Source: an uncultured Candidatus Cenarchaeum sp. (GTDB taxonomy: Archaea; Thermoproteota; Nitrososphaeria; Nitrososphaerales; Nitrosopumilaceae). Taken from it: a stretch of DNA of 64,000 bases. Location: assembly GCA_958295735.1 (NCBI GenBank), contig OY282369.1, positions 1,782,161 to 1,846,160 on the forward strand, written 5' to 3'. Below are positions 61,179 to 64,000 of the stretch, one piece after another (positions within the stretch are counted from its first letter, which is position 1; each line of letters starts with the position of its first letter). The position numbers and the translations under genes are program-made. The notes below the pieces were generated by a model. The model was not told where the DNA came from and made no database searches. It saw only the letters and a list, made by a program, of their open reading frames with translations.

Positions 61179-61497
61179 GGCGCGGCCGGCGATTCCGCGC
61201 CCCGCCCGGCCGCCGGCAGCGCCGCTGGCCCGCGCGGGGCCTGCTTTTTCCCTCCGACCGGCGCGGGTCAGGGGGCGTCTTCGCGCCAAAGTCCGCCGGA
61301 TGCGTCCCCCGGCTTTGGCGGCTCCTCCGGTGGAAGGGGGCGAGGGCGTCTTCGCGCCAAAGTCCGCCGGATGCGTCCCTCCACGACGGCTAGGCGGCAT
61401 CGCGGCCCCCCGCACGGCGGGGCGGCGCGCGCGGCCCCCCGCATCTTCCCGCCTCGGGTTCCACAAGGCACGCGCGCGGATTTTTTGCCTACCATAG
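61179..61497. other. spacer with a duplicated 36-mer before nuoC
   Basis: Contains the direct repeat at 61273 and 61344 and otherwise nothing I recognise. The nuoC promoter follows. Confidence 0.5.
61273..61379. repeat. 36-nt direct repeat, two copies, period 71
   Basis: Copies at 61273-61308 and 61344-61379, starting GGGCGTCTTCGCGCCAAAGT and identical by eye, separated by 35 unrelated nt. Confidence 0.88.
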
Positions 61498-61510
61498 ACA
61501 TTTAAAATCC
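61498..61510 (+). promoter_or_regulatory. TATA box of nuoCDH
   Basis: ACATTTAAAATCC, 30-42 nt before the ATG at 61540; a short leader of about 10 nt is implied. Confidence 0.65.
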
Positions 61511-61539
61511 AGCCAAACCGCCTAGTCTGGAAAATTACG

Positions 61540-62583
61540 ATGAGTTCAACTCAGGATTCCGATCCGCTGCCTTCTAAAGGCGGGAAAAAGACCGATCTTT
61601 TGCCGGAGGAACCTGTAGACGCCAAGCCGCCCCCCGCTCCAGTGGACGCCAAGCCGCCCCCTCCGCCCACGGCCCCTTCGCCCCCTCCGCCCACGACTCA
61701 GGAGGACGCCAAGCCCGCCCCCCCAAAGCCCGCCCCGGCGGACGCCAAGCCCGCCCCCCCAAAGCCCGCCCCGGCGGACGCCAAGCCCGCCCCCCCAAAG
61801 CCCGCCCCGGCGGACGCCAAGCCCGCCCCCCCAAAGCCCGCCCCGGCGGACGCCAAGCCCGCCCCCCCAAAGCCCGCCCCGGCGGACGCCAAGCCCGCCC
61901 CCCCAAAGCCCGCCCCGGCGGACGCCAAGCCCGCCCCCCCAAAGCCCGCCCCGGCGGACGCCAAGCCCGCCCCCCCAAAGCCCGCCCCGGCGGACGCCAA
62001 GCCCGCCCCCCCAAAGCCCGCCCCCCCAAAGCCCGCTGCCGCCAAAAGGCCCCCCCCACCCGCCAGGAAGGCGCCGGAGCCCGCCAAGCCGCCGGAGTTC
62101 GAGAGCGGCATGGTCGACAGGATCACCGAACGGTTCGGCGACAGGGCAAAGCCCGCATTCGTCCAGCCGAACCGCATAGGCATCCGCACCGGAAAAGAGG
62201 ACGTGCTGCAGGTGGCCGGGTTCATCCGGGACGAGCTCCACTTCGACCACGCCGAGTCCGTATCCGGCGTGGACTATCCGGCGGACGGCGAGATAGAGGT
62301 GGCCTACCACCTCGGCTCCTACCTGGATCCCGCCCTCTCCAAGCAGGTCCTCGCGCTGTACGTCCGGGCCGCCCGGGAGGAGTCGCCCGATCCGGGGAAC
62401 GACTCGACGCGCCTGCCCAGCCTCCGCGACGTGTTCTACAGCGTGGAGTTCCACGAGCGCGAGTGCTTTGAGATGCTGGGCGTCTATTTCGAGGGCCACC
62501 CCGACAACCGCCGCCTCTTGCTGCCGGAGGACTGGGCGGACCTGCCGCCGCTCCGGAAGGACTTTGCGATAAAGGGGAGATAG
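61540..62583 (+). CDS. nuoC: NADH-quinone oxidoreductase subunit C with N-terminal repeat extension
   Basis: A 347-residue protein. The C-terminal 165 residues are the complex I 30-kDa subunit: HAESVSGVDYPADGEIEVAY, SLRDVFYSVEFHERECFEML, GVYFEGHPDNRRLLLPEDW and LRKDFAIKGR. The N-terminal 180 residues are Pro/Ala/Lys/Asp low complexity, mainly eight copies of ADAKPAPPKPAP (36 nt). NuoC in other archaea lacks such a long extension as far as I know. First gene of a nuoC-nuoD-nuoH run; nuoA and nuoB, which usually precede it, are not in the adjacent DNA. One base separates it from nuoD. Confidence 0.93.
   Translation: MSSTQDSDPLPSKGGKKTDLLPEEPVDAKPPPAPVDAKPPPPPTAPSPPPPTTQEDAKPAPPKPAPADAKPAPPKPAPADAKPAPPKPAPADAKPAPPKPAPADAKPAPPKPAPADAKPAPPKPAPADAKPAPPKPAPADAKPAPPKPAPADAKPAPPKPAPPKPAAAKRPPPPARKAPEPAKPPEFESGMVDRITERFGDRAKPAFVQPNRIGIRTGKEDVLQVAGFIRDELHFDHAESVSGVDYPADGEIEVAYHLGSYLDPALSKQVLALYVRAAREESPDPGNDSTRLPSLRDVFYSVEFHERECFEMLGVYFEGHPDNRRLLLPEDWADLPPLRKDFAIKGR
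61705..62031 (+). repeat. 36-nt minisatellite within nuoC, eight copies plus a partial
   Basis: Unit GACGCCAAGCCCGCCCCCCC then AAAGCCCGCCCCGGCG, starting at 61705 and every 36 nt to 61993, in frame and nearly perfect. Confidence 0.93.
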
Positions 62584-63801
62584 GTGCGGGGATTGGACGG
62601 CACCGTGGGAGCAGCATCGGCCTCCGCCGCCGCGCCGCCGTCCCCCGCCGGCGCGGGGGCGCCGGCCGGGCGGCTCCCGCCGGGCCTGTCCGTGGAGAGG
62701 ACGGACGAGCGCATAATGACGCTCAACGTGGGGCCGCAGCACCCCGGCTCGGGGCACATGCGGCTCGTCATACAGGTGGACGGGGACTACATAGTGAACT
62801 GCGATCCCGACCCCGGATACGTCCACCGCGGCGAGGAAAAGATGGCCGAGTACCGCAACTACGTGCTGAACATACCGCACCTGGAGCGCCCCGTCATACA
62901 CGACTCGTGCAACGTGCTGTACCCGTACTGCCTGGGGGCCGAGGACATACTGGGCGTCGAGGTGCCCGAGCGCGCAAAGTACGTCCGGGTGATAGCCTCG
63001 GAGCTCAACAAGTGCATATACATCCAGTACTGGCTCGCCATATACGGGATATTCCTCGGCCACTCCACCATGTTCATGTGGCCGGCCGGCGACCGCGAGC
63101 TGCTCATCGACCTGATGGAAAAGCTCACGGGCGCCAGGGTGACCCACGCCTACTTCGTCCCCGGCGGGGTCCGCAACGACCTTCCCGCGAACTTCGAGGA
63201 CGCCTGCCTGCGCCAGGTCGGGTACTTTGAGAAGCGCATAAAAGAGTACGCCGACATCTTCTACGACAACCCCATACTCGTGTCGCGCACCGCCGGCACG
63301 GGGGTGCTGTCCAGGATGGACGCCGTCCGGTTCGGCACGACGGGATCCGTCCTGCGCGCGAGCGGGGTGGACTTCGACCTCCGCAAGAGGGAGCCGTACG
63401 ACGCGTACGGCGAGATGGACTTTTCCACGCCCGTGCTGAAGGACGGCGACTCGTACGCCCGCTCCCGCGTCCCGTGGCTGGACATGATGGAGAGCTGCCG
63501 CATAGTCCGCGACGCGCTGGCCAAGATGCCAAAGTCCGGCTCCGTCCGGACCAAGCTAAAGCCGAACCCCAAGGGCAAGCTCCCCCACGAGGAGGTCTAC
63601 CGCCGCGTGGAGTCGGGCAGGGGCTCTCTGGGCTGCCACATCGTCTCCGAGAAAAAGCCCGAGCCGTACCGCGTCAAGATGAGCGTCCCCTCCTTCCGCA
63701 ACCTCATATGCATGCCCAACCTGCTGCGCGGCGAAAAGCTGGGCAACATGCCGGCGGTCTACTGGAGCCTCAACTACTGGCCCGTGGAGGCGGACCGCTG
63801 A
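62584..63801 (+). CDS. nuoD: NADH-quinone oxidoreductase subunit D
   Basis: A 405-residue complex I 49-kDa subunit. Family motifs are LNVGPQHPGSGHMRLVIQVD, DPDPGYVHRGEEKMAEYRNY, VPERAKYVRVIASELNK, MFMWPAGDRE and, near the end, VPSFRNLICMPNLLRGEKLG. An Ala/Pro-rich N-terminal extension of about 35 residues is extra. The GTG follows the nuoC stop directly. Thaumarchaeal complex I lacks the NADH-input module, so the real electron donor is open. Confidence 0.96.
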   Translation: MRGLDGTVGAASASAAAPPSPAGAGAPAGRLPPGLSVERTDERIMTLNVGPQHPGSGHMRLVIQVDGDYIVNCDPDPGYVHRGEEKMAEYRNYVLNIPHLERPVIHDSCNVLYPYCLGAEDILGVEVPERAKYVRVIASELNKCIYIQYWLAIYGIFLGHSTMFMWPAGDRELLIDLMEKLTGARVTHAYFVPGGVRNDLPANFEDACLRQVGYFEKRIKEYADIFYDNPILVSRTAGTGVLSRMDAVRFGTTGSVLRASGVDFDLRKREPYDAYGEMDFSTPVLKDGDSYARSRVPWLDMMESCRIVRDALAKMPKSGSVRTKLKPNPKGKLPHEEVYRRVESGRGSLGCHIVSEKKPEPYRVKMSVPSFRNLICMPNLLRGEKLGNMPAVYWSLNYWPVEADR

Positions 63802-64000
63802 TGTCGGTGATAGCCCCCAAGTTCCGCCTGGGGTACTTCCTAAAGTCGCTCACCGACAACGCCTTCTGGTCCGTCGTGCTGCTCACGCTGGTGGGGGTGC
63901 CCATAATCCAGATCGTCCTGTTCTACGTGGAACTGCCCGTCGTGGACGGCGAGCTGGTCAACCCGTTCCTCGCCCTCACGTGGCTCTCCCACCCCGAAAG
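63801..64000 (+). CDS. nuoH: NADH-quinone oxidoreductase subunit H (5' part, cut by window end)
   Basis: The first 66 codons, from an ATG that overlaps the nuoD stop by one base (TGATG). KFRLGYFLKSLTDNAFWSVV leads into a membrane helix (VVLLTLVGVPIIQIVLFYVE), as in the first helix of NuoH, the proton-channel subunit at the quinone site. Position after nuoD supports the call. The remainder is outside the window. Confidence 0.82.
   Translation, partial: MSVIAPKFRLGYFLKSLTDNAFWSVVLLTLVGVPIIQIVLFYVELPVVDGELVNPFLALTWLSHPE

Noticed and set aside
61273-61379. Two 36-nt repeats with a 35-nt spacer, which looks like a minimal CRISPR array
   Set aside because: Only two repeats, no cas genes in the window, and neighbouring duplications with similar period but other sequence are clearly not CRISPR. 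The same reasoning applies to 15365-15472.
57681-61466. Minus-strand open frame of 1261 codons opposite the surface protein and tsr3
   Set aside because: It exists because stops are rare at this GC. It covers two recognisable genes on the other strand, is His/Arg/Gly-rich and has no promoter.

Overview
This is a very GC-rich (roughly 70 percent) stretch of an ammonia-oxidising archaeal (Thaumarchaeota/Nitrososphaerota) chromosome. The evidence is a thaumarchaeal NirK-type multicopper oxidase, archaeal ribosomal proteins L39e, L31e and L15e, TBP, Spt4, Rpo7, NurA-HerA-Mre11-Rad50, Tsr3, archaeal dephospho-CoA kinase, and a complex I gene set. High GC, long G+C-only spacers and many minisatellites fit a Cenarchaeum-like, possibly host-associated lineage; that placement is inference. 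Most genes have a TATA-like box centred about 26 nt before the start codon, so leaderless transcripts look like the rule. GTG and TTG starts and 1-8 nt stop/start overlaps are common.

Layout. 1-7.9 kb: argG (partial), an orphan DNA methyltransferase, an SsuA/NMT1-type ABC transporter operon ending in a SAM methyltransferase, and the homocysteine-binding half of methionine synthase. 8-9.9 kb: a type II restriction-modification pair (TdeIII-like nuclease and N4/N6 methyltransferase) lying between the two methionine synthase genes. 10.4-15.3 kb: the folate/B12 half of methionine synthase, a methylenetetrahydrofolate reductase-like gene, a Nudix hydrolase and an HNH-HIT fusion. 15.7-23 kb: rpl39e-rpl31e (L31e has a tail of about 420 residues), a divergent FtsZ/tubulin homologue, a tRNA methylthiotransferase with a disrupted 5' end, a fumarase/aspartase and nirK. 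23-28.8 kb: serA, secreted proteins, rpl15e, a thioredoxin-fold protein and a HEAT protein. 29-35.6 kb: the nurA-herA-mre11-rad50 end-resection operon. 35.6-39.4 kb: NAD synthesis (nadX, nadA, nadC) and spt4-rpo7. 39.9-48.8 kb: an Mrp/ApbC ATPase, dephospho-CoA kinase, a probable C/D box sRNA, an SprT-like protease, a glycosyltransferase, a START-like protein, a tRNA-binding protein, TBP, a DUF1512-type membrane protein, a zinc ribbon and map. 49.0 kb: tRNA-Pro(UGG).

49.4-55.6 kb is the most interesting region. Five overlapping genes encode a GHKL ATPase, an unrecognised protein, a fusion of an unknown domain with a PAPS-reductase-like PP-loop domain, a GIY-YIG nuclease and a DGQHR (DndB-like) protein. 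They sit behind an array of G12-G13 tracts. I read this as a candidate DNA-modification or defence island that lacks a canonical dnd or ssp gene set. It is followed by a spacer with a palindrome-rich element. 56.4-64 kb: a Gly-repeat membrane zinc ribbon, a 1193-residue surface protein, tsr3, and nuoC-nuoD-nuoH running out of the window.

Two genome-wide themes stand out. In-frame minisatellites have expanded inside housekeeping proteins (L31e, NuoC, Mre11) as well as surface proteins. Intergenic spacers carry tandem duplications of unrelated sequence with a recurring period of about 70 nt.
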